Of a stretch of 64,000 nt of DNA, positions 27,401 through 35,818 are shown one piece after another. Position numbers and translations under genes: made by a program. Source of the stretch: Ekhidna lutea (GTDB taxonomy: Bacteria; Bacteroidota; Bacteroidia; Cytophagales; Cyclobacteriaceae); the NCBI RefSeq assembly GCF_900188325.1, contig NZ_FZPD01000003.1, positions 62,001 through 126,000 on the forward strand. The letters run 5' to 3'. The notes under the pieces are model-generated. The model had not been told where the DNA came from. It was given only the letters and a program-made list of their open reading frames with translations, and searched no databases. Position 1 is the first letter of the stretch, and every line of letters starts with the position of its first letter.

Positions 27401-30400
27401 GTCAAAACTTGCACCCGTCAATAATTGATCATCTGAAATGGAAAATGCTGTATTATCATCATCATCAAGACCACTTACCAATGCATAGGTGAAGCTTCCT
27501 GAAAGGTCTTCTCCGGATGTTGAGAAAGAACCTACATTGGAACCAGCGCTTTCATTTTCATTAATTGAAGTGTTACTAAGTTCAAATGAAGTGATGCTTG
27601 CCGGGATATCATCGATTGAAATGGTAAACGATTTCTCAAACGAACCACCATTACCATCTTCTGACCGCACTCTTACCGAGTATGAATTTTTTGTTTCATA
27701 GTCAAAGACTTCACCACTCAAAAGATCACTGCCTGAAATAGTGAACGAGCTATTATCAGTATCACCAGTTCCGGATACAAGGATATACGAATGCAATTGA
27801 CCTGCATCCTCATCAGTAGAAGATAATGATCCTACAAGTGTTCCGATCTGATTACTCTCCTCTACGGTGTTATTACTTAACATTACATCTGTAGGGTCTT
27901 CATTCAAATCATTGATCGTGATGATCACAGCCTCCTGAAATGTTCCGCCATTGCTATCATCTGTTTGAACTCTAACAGCATAAGAGTTTTTGGTTTCAAA
28001 GTCTGGAACAAAGCCTAATTCAAGAGAATTTCCACTAACTGTAAACAAGGCATTATCAGTGTCCCCAGAGCCTGTTACGAGCGAATAAATGTGAGTGTCA
28101 CCACCATCTTCGTCGTTAGTTGTCATTGTTGCAACAACAGATCCACTTGAGCTATTTTCATCCATTTGCGTGCTTGAAAATATGATATCCGAAGGGTCAT
28201 CATTTATGTCATTCACAAAAATGGATATTGGAGACTCAACCGATAAACCACCATCATCTGTGGCTCTTACGCGGATTGAATACTCCGCTTGAGACTCGAA
28301 ATTAAAGGTCTCCAGGTTTACAAGATTTTGTCCTTGAATCTCAAATTTGTCATTATCATCGGATCCTGATCCTGTAACCAACTCGAACGAATGAGAATCA
28401 CCTTCATCTTCATCACTCACAAAAAAGCCTGTAAGAGTTGAACCACTTGTTAAGCCTTCATCAAATTCGTTTTCGTTCACGTCAACATGCGATGGTGCTT
28501 CATTCACATCTGTTACATTAATCAACAAGACCTGTTCTATTGTTGAACCTTCACCATCATCGGCCATGACCCTGATCGAGTATTGGTCTTGAGATTCATG
28601 GTCAAATGAAGTAGAACTTCTAAGTTGTCCACTTACAATTGTAAATGATCCATTGCCTGAATCTCCTGTACCTGAGACCAGTGTGAATGTAAATGAAACA
28701 CCTTCAATTTCATCTCCAAGGGCATATAGATTCCCAACTGCAGTGCCAATAGGGTCATTTTCATCGATGGTATTACTTGTAATTCCAACACCTGTTAAGC
28801 CAGGAGGTTGATCGTTAATTGAAATGGTGAATGCTTTTTCAAAAAGCCCACCGTTTCCATCGTTGGTTTGAATTCGAACAGAATAGCTTGTTTTTGTTTC
28901 ATAATCAAAAATCTCAGCACTTCGTAATTCATCTCCTGATATATTAAATGATGCATTGTCAGTATCACCCGTACCACTTATCAATGTATATGTGTAGGTT
29001 TCTCCTATGTCTTCATCGGTAGTGCTCAAATTACCAACCGTTGTTCCAGCCGGAGAAGACTCGTCAATATCGCTTGAAGATAAAAGAATATCCGCTGGAG
29101 CTTCATGTTGATTGCTGATTGTGATTGCGAAGACCTTCTCAAACGTACCGAAGTTTCCATCATTTGTTTGTACTCTGATAGAGTAAGAGTTATTCGATTC
29201 AAAATCAAATACTTCCGATGCTCTTAGCTGATCACCATCAATATTGAAAGAAGCGTTTCCAGTGTCTCCTGTTCCACCTACTAAAGAGTAGGTAAATGTT
29301 TCACCATCATCTTCATCTGTGGATGAAAGTGTTCCAATCACATCGTTGATGCTATTGTTCTCAGTTATTTCAAAAGCACTCAAGGCAATATCGGTCGGGT
29401 CTTCAGGAACATCATTTATTGTAATTGTGAATTGCTCTTCAAATGTTCCACCGTTTCCGTCATCGGTTTGAATACGAATGCCATATGAGTCTTTAACTTC
29501 AAAATTGAAACTCTCTGATGCTCGAAGCTTATCATTTAAGATGTTGAAAGAAGCATTATCAGTATCTCCTGTACCACTAACCAATGTGTACGTGTGCGTT
29601 TCTCCACCATCATCGTCAGTTGTAAACAAGGTGCCAATTTCAGTGTCTACCGTGTTGTTTTCATTAATCGAGGTGCCAAACAGGTTGATGTCTGTAGGTG
29701 CTTCGAAAACGTCATTGATGTTAATTGTGAATGCTTTCTCAAATAGCCCGGAATTTCCATCATCCGTTTGAACCCTGATTGAATAAGTATCTTTTGATTC
29801 AAAATCAAAAGCGACGGAAGCTCTAAGTTGGTCACCATTGATGTTGAAAGAAACATTGTCTGTGTCGCCTGTGCCACTAACCAAAGTATACGTGTAGGTT
29901 TCGCCTGCGTCTTCATCAGTCGTTGTTAACTGACCGATGACATCATTGACAGCATTGTTTTCATCCATATCATTTTGATCCAATGCAATGTCGGTTGGGG
30001 CCTCATCTACATTTGTCAAATCAATTGTGATAGTAGCGGAGTTGGTCAGCGAACCATCTGTAACCTCTACAGTAAGATCAAACGAAGGGTTAGTTTCAAA
30101 ATCCATATCTGTTTGATCCGCAACTGTTATTTCTCCGGTGTTAGGATCAATAACGAACCCACCAAGATCATTGCCTGCTGTGATTGAAAAAGTAATTTCA
30201 TCACCATCCCCGTCACTTGCTACTACCGTTCCTACTGAAGTTGCATTCACACTGTTTTCTGCAATTGAAAATGTTTGGTTTTCAATTGATGGAGCTTCAA
30301 TAAAGCGAATAGATAATTCGCTATCGGCTGAGATTGCATGCGTTACAATGGATGCATTTCCAATAGAGAAAGCGGAATTTTCGAAGGTGAATATTAAACC

Positions 30401-33400
30401 TTCCACATCGTCTGATGCATCATGCGAAGTAGCAGTTCCACTTGCAGTCAAAGTTCCTGTTTTACCATCCGCTGATACAGTAATGGAAGAACTCAATCCA
30501 GCTGGTAGATTGCTGATGTTGTAGTCAACTCCTTGAGTTAAGGTACCACCTGCGTTGGCAAACAATTCATCGTAAAGTTGTAGAACATACGATCCGGTAA
30601 TTGTACCATCATTAGATGCACTTTCTTCCATACTACCGACCTGCATGTCGAGTTGATTAATTTCATCTCCATTGTAACCGACTATAAACATTCGGGCTCC
30701 ATTTTTACTAAAAGCGATATCTGTTGGACCGAATTCGTAGGCGTTTATATTAACAGGGTTCTCATAAGGAGTAACACCACTTGTAATATCAAAAGCATTT
30801 TCTAAATGATAGTTATGCACATATTTTTGAGAAGCCTGTGTAGAGCTGCCCATGATGACCATCTTCGTGCCGGATTCACTAAAAGCAATTCCATTCGGTG
30901 TGTTTTCCTGATCTAAAACAGAATATGACCCATCTAATGTTGCTCCGGAGCTTATGTTGTAGGCAGATGTAAGCGAAAATTGACTTACCTGATCAGTGCT
31001 TGCCGAAGTGGTAAACAATTTCATTCCATCAGTACTAAAGGCTAGTCCGTTTGGATACCCCTGAGCGGAAACGTCAAGCGAGTTATTGGAATAGCTAAAC
31101 CCTGAAGTCACATCATATGGAGTGGAAAGGGTGTATTCCAATATTGATTCACTTACTCCTCCAGCAATAAACAAGCGACTTCCGGTATCATTAAACGCCA
31201 GAGCTAATGGGCTATCATCTTGCGCATTAAGGCTAGTTGAGCTTCCATCAAGCGTTGCTGTTGTTACATCATACGCTGTTGAAAGGCTGTATTGAAAAAC
31301 CTGATCATTGCTTGTACCTACAATGTAAACTTTAGTGCCATCGTTATTGAATGTGATCCCGTGGGCACTACCCTCCTGAGCTAAGATGCCAAAATTTCCT
31401 GCACCAGCAAAATTGGCTGGGTTGTAAGCGTAATCATATACCAGAACAGGTTCATTTTGGGTAAAGTCAATGCCTATTTCGCTGGAAGCTGAAATGGCAT
31501 CAATAACTGCCGCCGCATTGCTGTTGGTGAATGCACTGTTTTCAAAAGTAAATGTGAGGCTTGCTAAATCATTAGCGTCTTGGTGCAATGCTGCGTTACC
31601 TCCAAGAGTCAATGTGGCGCTCAGTCCATCAGCAGCTACTGTCAGCGTTGGAGTTAGTCCACTGGGAAGGTTATCTACGGTGTAATCAGTAGTTTCCGTT
31701 AAGGTTGATCCTGCATTCGTAAATGTATCTCCTGTTATTGATACCAAAAGAGAACCATCTACCGACCCGTCATTTTCCTCTGTTTCTACAAACCCACCGG
31801 TATTGATAAGGTACTCGTGTAAAGAATCATTAAAATCTGATCCTAGGTACAACTTCGAGCCATCACTACTGAAGTGAACACCATGGATGCTAGAGTTTTG
31901 GTTGTTGGTAAGGACAATTGGTCCAATGGGTGTAACTCCGGATGAGATATCAAATGGGGTAGCAAGCGCGTACTGGTAATGACCAATGTAGAGTATGGTT
32001 CCATCCGGATTCAATGTGAGGTATGTTGGATCCAGCAGCTCGTTTGTCGGGTCAAACGATACATTATCATAAGTGACACTTGCTGTAACATCATATGCTG
32101 ATTCCAAAGTATACTGATGTATCAAATCATCCACGATTCCCGAAATCAACATCTTTGATCCATCGGTATTAAACGCTATTCCCCATGCGGAATTGGAGCC
32201 AGTTTGAGCAGCCACAGATCTGTTGCCGTCGAGTGTAACCCCTGAAGTTATATCAAATGGTGTTGTTAAGCTAAACTGTGTGATTTGGTTTAGTTTATTG
32301 TCAACAATGTACATCTTAGTTCCATCTGGATTAAACTTTATCCCTCGTGGTTCATTCATGCCGGTGGCATACGGTGACCCATCATGTGTTACAGTGGAAC
32401 CTAAATCGAAAGCGGAAGAGAGACTGTATTGATATACATTTCTGTCCCCAGCCATAAGGAACATTTTGAAACCATCTGCACTAAAAGTGACGCTACGAAC
32501 TGACGTTGACTGGCTGGAAAAGTCAAATGAATTTCCAGAATACGTAGCACCATCTGTAAGATTAAAGAACGATCCGTAGGTAAGGAAAGGATCATCAATA
32601 GTGATTGTGATAGAGGCGCATGAGGCATTATCTTCATTGCAAGAATAACCTTCGGCTCTTACGTAATAGGTGGTTTCCACGTTAGGAGAAACGGTAATAG
32701 ATGTCCCACTTCCAACAGGAGTTCCACCACAGCTTCCGCTGTACCATTGCCAGTTTGCTGCGTCATTGAGATTTCCCTCATTGATGGAAAGTGTGGTTGA
32801 GTGTGTTGGATATACACTTATAGCTGTAGCACCAATCGTTGGTACATCTGCAAACCTTTCAAGAATATACTTAGCTCTAAAGCCCTCATAATTGGAACCA
32901 GAAGGCGTTAATGAGGTTGTGCCACCACAAAAATCGAAATTATTAGATGCATACCTGTATGTGCCAAGCAACTCCATTCGTGTGCCTTCAATATCAATAT
33001 CGGTGAAAGATCCATAGCCCGGTGATTCATCTTTGATGAGGTTTCCACCTGCGTCATAGGTTTGATAGACCAAATCCAATAGCGTGCTATTTGGCTTTGT
33101 CCATATAAGATGAAGTTGACTCTGATCATCCACCTCAATGTCATTAGGAGTATCAGTGCCACTTCCTCCCTTTTGAAAAGCCCATTGAAATGTGCCGGAG
33201 GAATTGAATTTGGAGATGGCAAAGTCTTGGCCATTTGGAGTAAAGGATGTTGTGCCACTTCCAGGATCAAAATCTGCGGCTATTGAAAATCTACTGGAGA
33301 CATATATGTCTTGCGTGGCGGGATCAATAGTAATGATTGATTCAAATCCATCTGAACCCCATTGCTCTCCTGTAAGAGCAACATTATTAGCATCAAACTC

Positions 33401-34240
33401 TAATAGGAAGTTACTTCGAGTGCCAATTACCGGAAAATTTTTCCCATTCACAGTCATGTCACCCCTTTGAAATCCTGTAACCCAGACATGGTCATCACTA
33501 TCCAGAACTACATCTGTAAACTGACCTGTTCCTCCCGGAAATGATATTACCGATGAGAAATCGCCGTTTCTGTCTAGTGTTAGTAGATATGGATCTCCAA
33601 TAGTTGTCGCTGTTTCATTTTGAACGCCTGCTCCCGGATCAAAATCAGTTGTTCCACCGAAACTTCCTGTAATAACAAGGTCAAGGTTGCTTTTGATAGC
33701 CATGGAAGAGGTGGACACAGAACTACTTCCATCATTGCTAACAATATTTCTGGCGTAATTGAAGGCTCCATTTACATCGAGACTAACCAGGCTTAAGGCA
33801 GAAGGGTGATTAGAAGTGATGAATGTGCCAGCACTTGGATCAAGGTCATAAGGACGGAGTGTGCTTGCCAGCATATATACTCCTGATGAATGAGCTAGAA
33901 TATCAATGTCCTGATAATAGCTGGTTGAAGCACTTCCACTTGGTTGAGGTTCTATATGTTTAACCCATTGAAATACTCCACTTGAATTAAGTTTGAGAAT
34001 AAAAATATCTACTCCGTCATCAGAGTCTGTAAGTGTGGTGACTCCTGCTCCGGGATCAAAGTCTGGGGTTCCAGTAAAGGAACCGGCGTAATAAGAATTG
34101 CCCGAAGCGTCTATTGATACAGATTCAAAGCTAATATTATCCGTTGCAAGAACTTCGTCAAGAATTTGTGCACTTGCCATGCCCATCATTGCGAGCATAA
34201 AGGCAAGAAGAAGAATTTTGTTTACTAAGACTTTAGTCAT
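24455..34240 (-). CDS. Giant cadherin-repeat adhesin with T9SS sorting domain
   Basis: 3261 residues. Order: signal peptide (~1-24); SBBP-like propeller repeats (~25-470) with DFDPGAG motifs; an Ig-like segment; two six-to-seven-blade propeller-like blocks (FSADGFKMFLMAG, FNPDGTKMYIVD, FNNDGTKVYIVG), each followed by a domain with GSLLVSITGDTF or GSYVLQLYDELF; 11 cadherin-type repeats (~1290-2440; DENNAVNDVIGQLTT, FDFESKDTYSIRVQTDDGN); two related Ig/cadherin-like repeats; six near-identical 97-residue repeats (VVNPLDDQTSLVEGFG, ADDGNGGSVSDEF); and a C-terminal T9SS type A sorting domain with IYPNPSS and GLYILQVSDG. It is an outer-surface protein, probably an adhesin using calcium in the cadherin repeats. 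Single-gene unit with multiple terminators. Confidence 0.9.
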   Translation of the reverse strand: MTKVLVNKILLLAFMLAMMGMASAQILDEVLATDNISFESVSIDASGNSYYAGSFTGTPDFDPGAGVTTLTDSDDGVDIFILKLNSSGVFQWVKHIEPQPSGSASTSYYQDIDILAHSSGVYMLASTLRPYDLDPSAGTFITSNHPSALSLVSLDVNGAFNYARNIVSNDGSSSVSTSSMAIKSNLDLVITGSFGGTTDFDPGAGVQNETATTIGDPYLLTLDRNGDFSSVISFPGGTGQFTDVVLDSDDHVWVTGFQRGDMTVNGKNFPVIGTRSNFLLEFDANNVALTGEQWGSDGFESIITIDPATQDIYVSSRFSIAADFDPGSGTTSFTPNGQDFAISKFNSSGTFQWAFQKGGSGTDTPNDIEVDDQSQLHLIWTKPNSTLLDLVYQTYDAGGNLIKDESPGYGSFTDIDIEGTRMELLGTYRYASNNFDFCGGTTSLTPSGSNYEGFRAKYILERFADVPTIGATAISVYPTHSTTLSINEGNLNDAANWQWYSGSCGGTPVGSGTSITVSPNVETTYYVRAEGYSCNEDNASCASITITIDDPFLTYGSFFNLTDGATYSGNSFDFSSQSTSVRSVTFSADGFKMFLMAGDRNVYQYSLSSAFDLGSTVTHDGSPYATGMNEPRGIKFNPDGTKMYIVDNKLNQITQFSLTTPFDITSGVTLDGNRSVAAQTGSNSAWGIAFNTDGSKMLISGIVDDLIHQYTLESAYDVTASVTYDNVSFDPTNELLDPTYLTLNPDGTILYIGHYQYALATPFDISSGVTPIGPIVLTNNQNSSIHGVHFSSDGSKLYLGSDFNDSLHEYLINTGGFVETEENDGSVDGSLLVSITGDTFTNAGSTLTETTDYTVDNLPSGLTPTLTVAADGLSATLTLGGNAALHQDANDLASLTFTFENSAFTNSNAAAVIDAISASSEIGIDFTQNEPVLVYDYAYNPANFAGAGNFGILAQEGSAHGITFNNDGTKVYIVGTSNDQVFQYSLSTAYDVTTATLDGSSTSLNAQDDSPLALAFNDTGSRLFIAGGVSESILEYTLSTPYDVTSGFSYSNNSLDVSAQGYPNGLAFSTDGMKLFTTSASTDQVSQFSLTSAYNISSGATLDGSYSVLDQENTPNGIAFSESGTKMVIMGSSTQASQKYVHNYHLENAFDITSGVTPYENPVNINAYEFGPTDIAFSKNGARMFIVGYNGDEINQLDMQVGSMEESASNDGTITGSYVLQLYDELFANAGGTLTQGVDYNISNLPAGLSSSITVSADGKTGTLTASGTATSHDASDDVEGLIFTFENSAFSIGNASIVTHAISADSELSIRFIEAPSIENQTFSIAENSVNATSVGTVVASDGDGDEITFSITAGNDLGGFVIDPNTGEITVADQTDMDFETNPSFDLTVEVTDGSLTNSATITIDLTNVDEAPTDIALDQNDMDENNAVNDVIGQLTTTDEDAGETYTYTLVSGTGDTDNVSFNINGDQLRASVAFDFESKDTYSIRVQTDDGNSGLFEKAFTININDVFEAPTDINLFGTSINENNTVDTEIGTLFTTDDDGGETHTYTLVSGTGDTDNASFNILNDKLRASESFNFEVKDSYGIRIQTDDGNGGTFEEQFTITINDVPEDPTDIALSAFEITENNSINDVIGTLSSTDEDDGETFTYSLVGGTGDTGNASFNIDGDQLRASEVFDFESNNSYSIRVQTNDGNFGTFEKVFAITISNQHEAPADILLSSSDIDESSPAGTTVGNLSTTDEDIGETYTYTLISGTGDTDNASFNISGDELRSAEIFDYETKTSYSVRIQTNDGNGGLFEKAFTISINDQPPGLTGVGITSNTIDENDPIGTAVGNLYALGDEIEGVSFTFTLVSGTGDSGNGSFTIVSGQLRSSTSFDHESQDQYSIRVMADDGEGSTIEQVLLINVTDVNEAPSHVDVNENEFDEGLTSGSTLTGFFVSDEDEGDSHSFELVTGSGSDDNDKFEIQGQNLVNLETFNFESQAEYSIRVRATDDGGLSVESPISIFVNDINDDPSDIIFSSTQMDENSSSGSVVATMTTNDEDGGDTHIYSLVTGSGDTDNALFTVSGNSLELGFVPDFETKNSYAVRVQTDDSNGGTFQEAVIITINDLNEDPTDVMLSNNTVEESNQIGTLVGSLSSTDEDAGQLHSYILVSGTGDTDNSSFTISGSDLLSGEVFDYETKNSYSVRVRSEDGNGGSFEKSFTISIDDIPASITSFELSNTSINENESAGSNVGSFSTSGEDLSGSFTYALVSGLDDDDNTAFSISDDQLLTGASFDFESQSNYSIRVMVDDGTGNTDEKTFSISVNDVSEAPTDLLLSANSIVENNSIGDVIGTLSTTDEDAGESFTYNFVSGTGDTDNASFDIVGNELQAAEAFDFETQNSYSVRIETNDGNGGTFSKSFTISITNENESILVSNPIADQDLDEGFTSIEIDISGVFTDQDGDALTYEVISSDETIVTVSNSGSTLTITEIGSFGSSTVTVTADDGSGITTSDEFIVTVSNVNDAPIVANAISDQNVNEGFSSIEIDLSNTFTDEDGDALSLEASSGDETVVTVSITGTTLTVSEVGNGTATVTVTANDGNGGSVSDDLEVTVNNVNDAPVVVNPLDDQTSLVEGFDAAQINYSDVFEDEDGDALTITVTSNDETVVTVEVIANDQIQINEVGIGTATITLMADDGNGGSVSDEFIVTVSEAPNNAPIVVNPLDDQTSLVEGFGAAQINYADVFEDADGDALTINVSSSDETVVTVEVIANEQIQINEVGVGTSTITLTADDGNGGSVSDEFIVTVSEAPNNAPIVVNPLDDQTSLVERFGSAQINYSDVFEDADGDALTITVSSSDETVVTVEVIGNDQIQINEVGVGTSTITLTADDGNGGSVSDEFVVTVSEAPNNAPIVVNPLDDQTSLIEGFGAAQINYADVFEDADGDALTITVSSSDETVVTVEVIANDQIQINEVGIGTSTITLTADDGNGGSISDEFVVTVSEAPNTAPVVVNPLDDQTSLVEGFGAAQINYADVFEDADGDALTITVSSSDETVVTVEVIANDQIQINEVGIGTATITLTADDGNGGSVSDEFIVTVNEAPNTAPVVVNPLDDQMEVEEGFGAAQFSYADVFEDADGDVLTITVTSSDETVVTAEVIANDQIQINEVGIGSSTITLTANDGNGGTVSDEFIFTVNEAPLGIADVEVKIYPNPSSDFINVNTNKEVTVRLSDLNGKAIQTKSGSQLEFDIQSLTSGLYILQVSDGDRSSSYRIIKAN
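24692..26438. repeat. Six 291-bp in-frame tandem repeats
   Basis: Six consecutive copies of a 97-residue unit sit just before the sorting domain. The 291-bp period is seen in the DNA; for example the same gcctca phrase recurs at 24987 and 25278. The inner copies are the most alike; the first and last are diverged. Likely made by unequal recombination, so copy number may vary between strains. Confidence 0.85.
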
Positions 34241-34254
34241 GGCGTTTGCGATTT

Positions 34255-34332
34255 AGTTTGAATTCAAACTTGCCGCTATACCATTAATAATCACCTGACC
34301 CTATGGGCTAGTTTTGACCTACCCGGGTGGGT
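34255..34332. promoter_or_regulatory. Adhesin promoter region with two dyads
   Basis: Upstream of the adhesin lie a perfect 16-bp palindrome AGTTTGAATTCAAACT (34255-34270) and a near-perfect 16-bp dyad ACCTACCCGGGTGGGT (34317-34332). Read on the minus strand, the inner palindrome includes CAAGTTTG, a partial match to the TAnnTTTG -7 element, so a bound protein there would block or shape the promoter. Confidence 0.45.
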
Positions 34333-34375
34333 GGTTTTGTAAATAATTGCGTTTAAAGCTTAAAATGGAGGTTTT

Positions 34376-35818
34376 CTAAGACTGTCCCACAATCAGGTGA
34401 AGCGCTTCTTTTCTGTTGTTAACTCCTAGTTTTTCGTACACATTTTTGAGGTGGTACTTTACCGTGTTCACAGAAACAAACACCTCTTCGGCGATCTCCT
34501 GATTGGTTTTGTCCGAAACGGTGAGATTTAAAATCTCAAACTCCCGTTCTGTCAGTGGTTGGTGAAGTTTCTGATTGAGTTCGTCCAGACTGAGTTTGAT
34601 GGAGTCACTATCTCCAAGTAGAGAATTGATTTTGAGTCTTAGGTTTTCTATTTCCTCGCTAAGTAGCTTTTGCTTGAGATTTGATTTTTGCTTCAGTGAA
34701 TAGATGATAAACCCGCCCACTAAAACAATAAAAATGATCACCCCGCTCAAAAAGTATTTTTCTCGTTTCTGCTGAATTAATTGAAGCGAGGCGATTGCCA
34801 GTTCTTGTTCTTTCTTTTCTGTCTGATACTTGGTTTCCAGCTCAGCGATTTGCCTGGATTTCTCTTCGGTAAAAATTTCAGCAGCTATTTCATTTTTGCT
34901 TTCCAGGTATTCTAATGCAGCCTGATAATCCCCAAGCTCCACCGATATCTTGCTAAGAAGATCATAGGTGTACACCTCATCCTGAGCAAACTTGTAATTC
35001 TGTGCGATGTTCAATGCCTCAAGTGCCAGACTCTTCGCTTCCGCATTTCTGCCCATGTACATCAGGTTTTCAGCTTTACTCTGGATCGTATTCTGAATGC
35101 CGGAAGACATTTCAATTTCTTTAAAAACCTCCAGAGCCTGGTCATACAGCTCATTGGCTTTAGCATACTGCTCTAAAATGAGGGAATAAACAGTACCGGA
35201 ATTGAGGAGGGTGTTAGCATAACCCTCTTTTTCACCAATGGCCTGGAAAAGTGAAGCTGCTTGCTCGTAGTAGTTAAGCTCTCTTTCAGTTTCGTCGCTG
35301 TAGCTGGCCATCATCCCGAGATTATTGAGTGCGTGACCCCAACGGAGCGTATCTCCAAACTGCTTGGAAAGACTTTCAACCTGCTTGAAGTAGTTAATGG
35401 CTTTTTGATCTTCTTCCAGCATCAGATAATCAATACCCAGATTATTGAATCCGTCAATCAGCGTAATCGTGTCATTATATTGTTCTGCAACCTCGATTGC
35501 CTTGAAAGAATAGGTAGTCGACTGCTCGTAGTTTGCTAAGTAACTGTAGCTCGTCGATAAGGCGATATAAATCTGCCCTTTCAATTCTCCATTATCAAAA
35601 GATTGGCTTAACTGCAGGGCTTTATTGGAAAGAATTAGTGCAGTATCCGGTTGGGTTTCTGCGTACTCTTTGGCAAGCTTGGTGAGAATCACCAGATAGT
35701 GAGAATCTGATTCTTCTAAATTCTGAAGCTTGTGTTCTAAACTGTCGATAACAGTCTGACCACTTGCATTCAGGCATATTAGGGTAAGCGTAAGCCACTT
35801 AAGGCGCTTTAACAACAT
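34376..35818 (-). CDS. TPR membrane-tethered LuxR-type regulator
   Basis: 480 residues: signal peptide or first membrane helix (~1-20), periplasmic TPRs (~60-330; for example LINGFNNLGIDYLMLEEDQ-type repeats, WGHALNNLGMMASYSDETE), one membrane helix (~354-372, GVIIFIVLVGGFIIYSL), a cytoplasmic coiled coil, and a C-terminal LuxR/NarL HTH (LTEREFEILNLTVSDKTNQ, then VSVNTVKYHLKNVYEKLGVNN). There is no receiver or kinase domain, so signal passes directly through the membrane to DNA binding. Start overlaps the end of the upstream regulator by 20 bases, so the two are co-transcribed. Target genes unknown. Confidence 0.88.
   Translation of the reverse strand: MLLKRLKWLTLTLICLNASGQTVIDSLEHKLQNLEESDSHYLVILTKLAKEYAETQPDTALILSNKALQLSQSFDNGELKGQIYIALSTSYSYLANYEQSTTYSFKAIEVAEQYNDTITLIDGFNNLGIDYLMLEEDQKAINYFKQVESLSKQFGDTLRWGHALNNLGMMASYSDETERELNYYEQAASLFQAIGEKEGYANTLLNSGTVYSLILEQYAKANELYDQALEVFKEIEMSSGIQNTIQSKAENLMYMGRNAEAKSLALEALNIAQNYKFAQDEVYTYDLLSKISVELGDYQAALEYLESKNEIAAEIFTEEKSRQIAELETKYQTEKKEQELAIASLQLIQQKREKYFLSGVIIFIVLVGGFIIYSLKQKSNLKQKLLSEEIENLRLKINSLLGDSDSIKLSLDELNQKLHQPLTEREFEILNLTVSDKTNQEIAEEVFVSVNTVKYHLKNVYEKLGVNNRKEALHLIVGQS

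Noticed and set aside
34317-34332. Fifth copy of the shared operator
   Set aside because: It is a 16-bp dyad, but its half-sites differ (ACCTACC) and neither TTG nor GAWCTTTA follows at the fixed distances.
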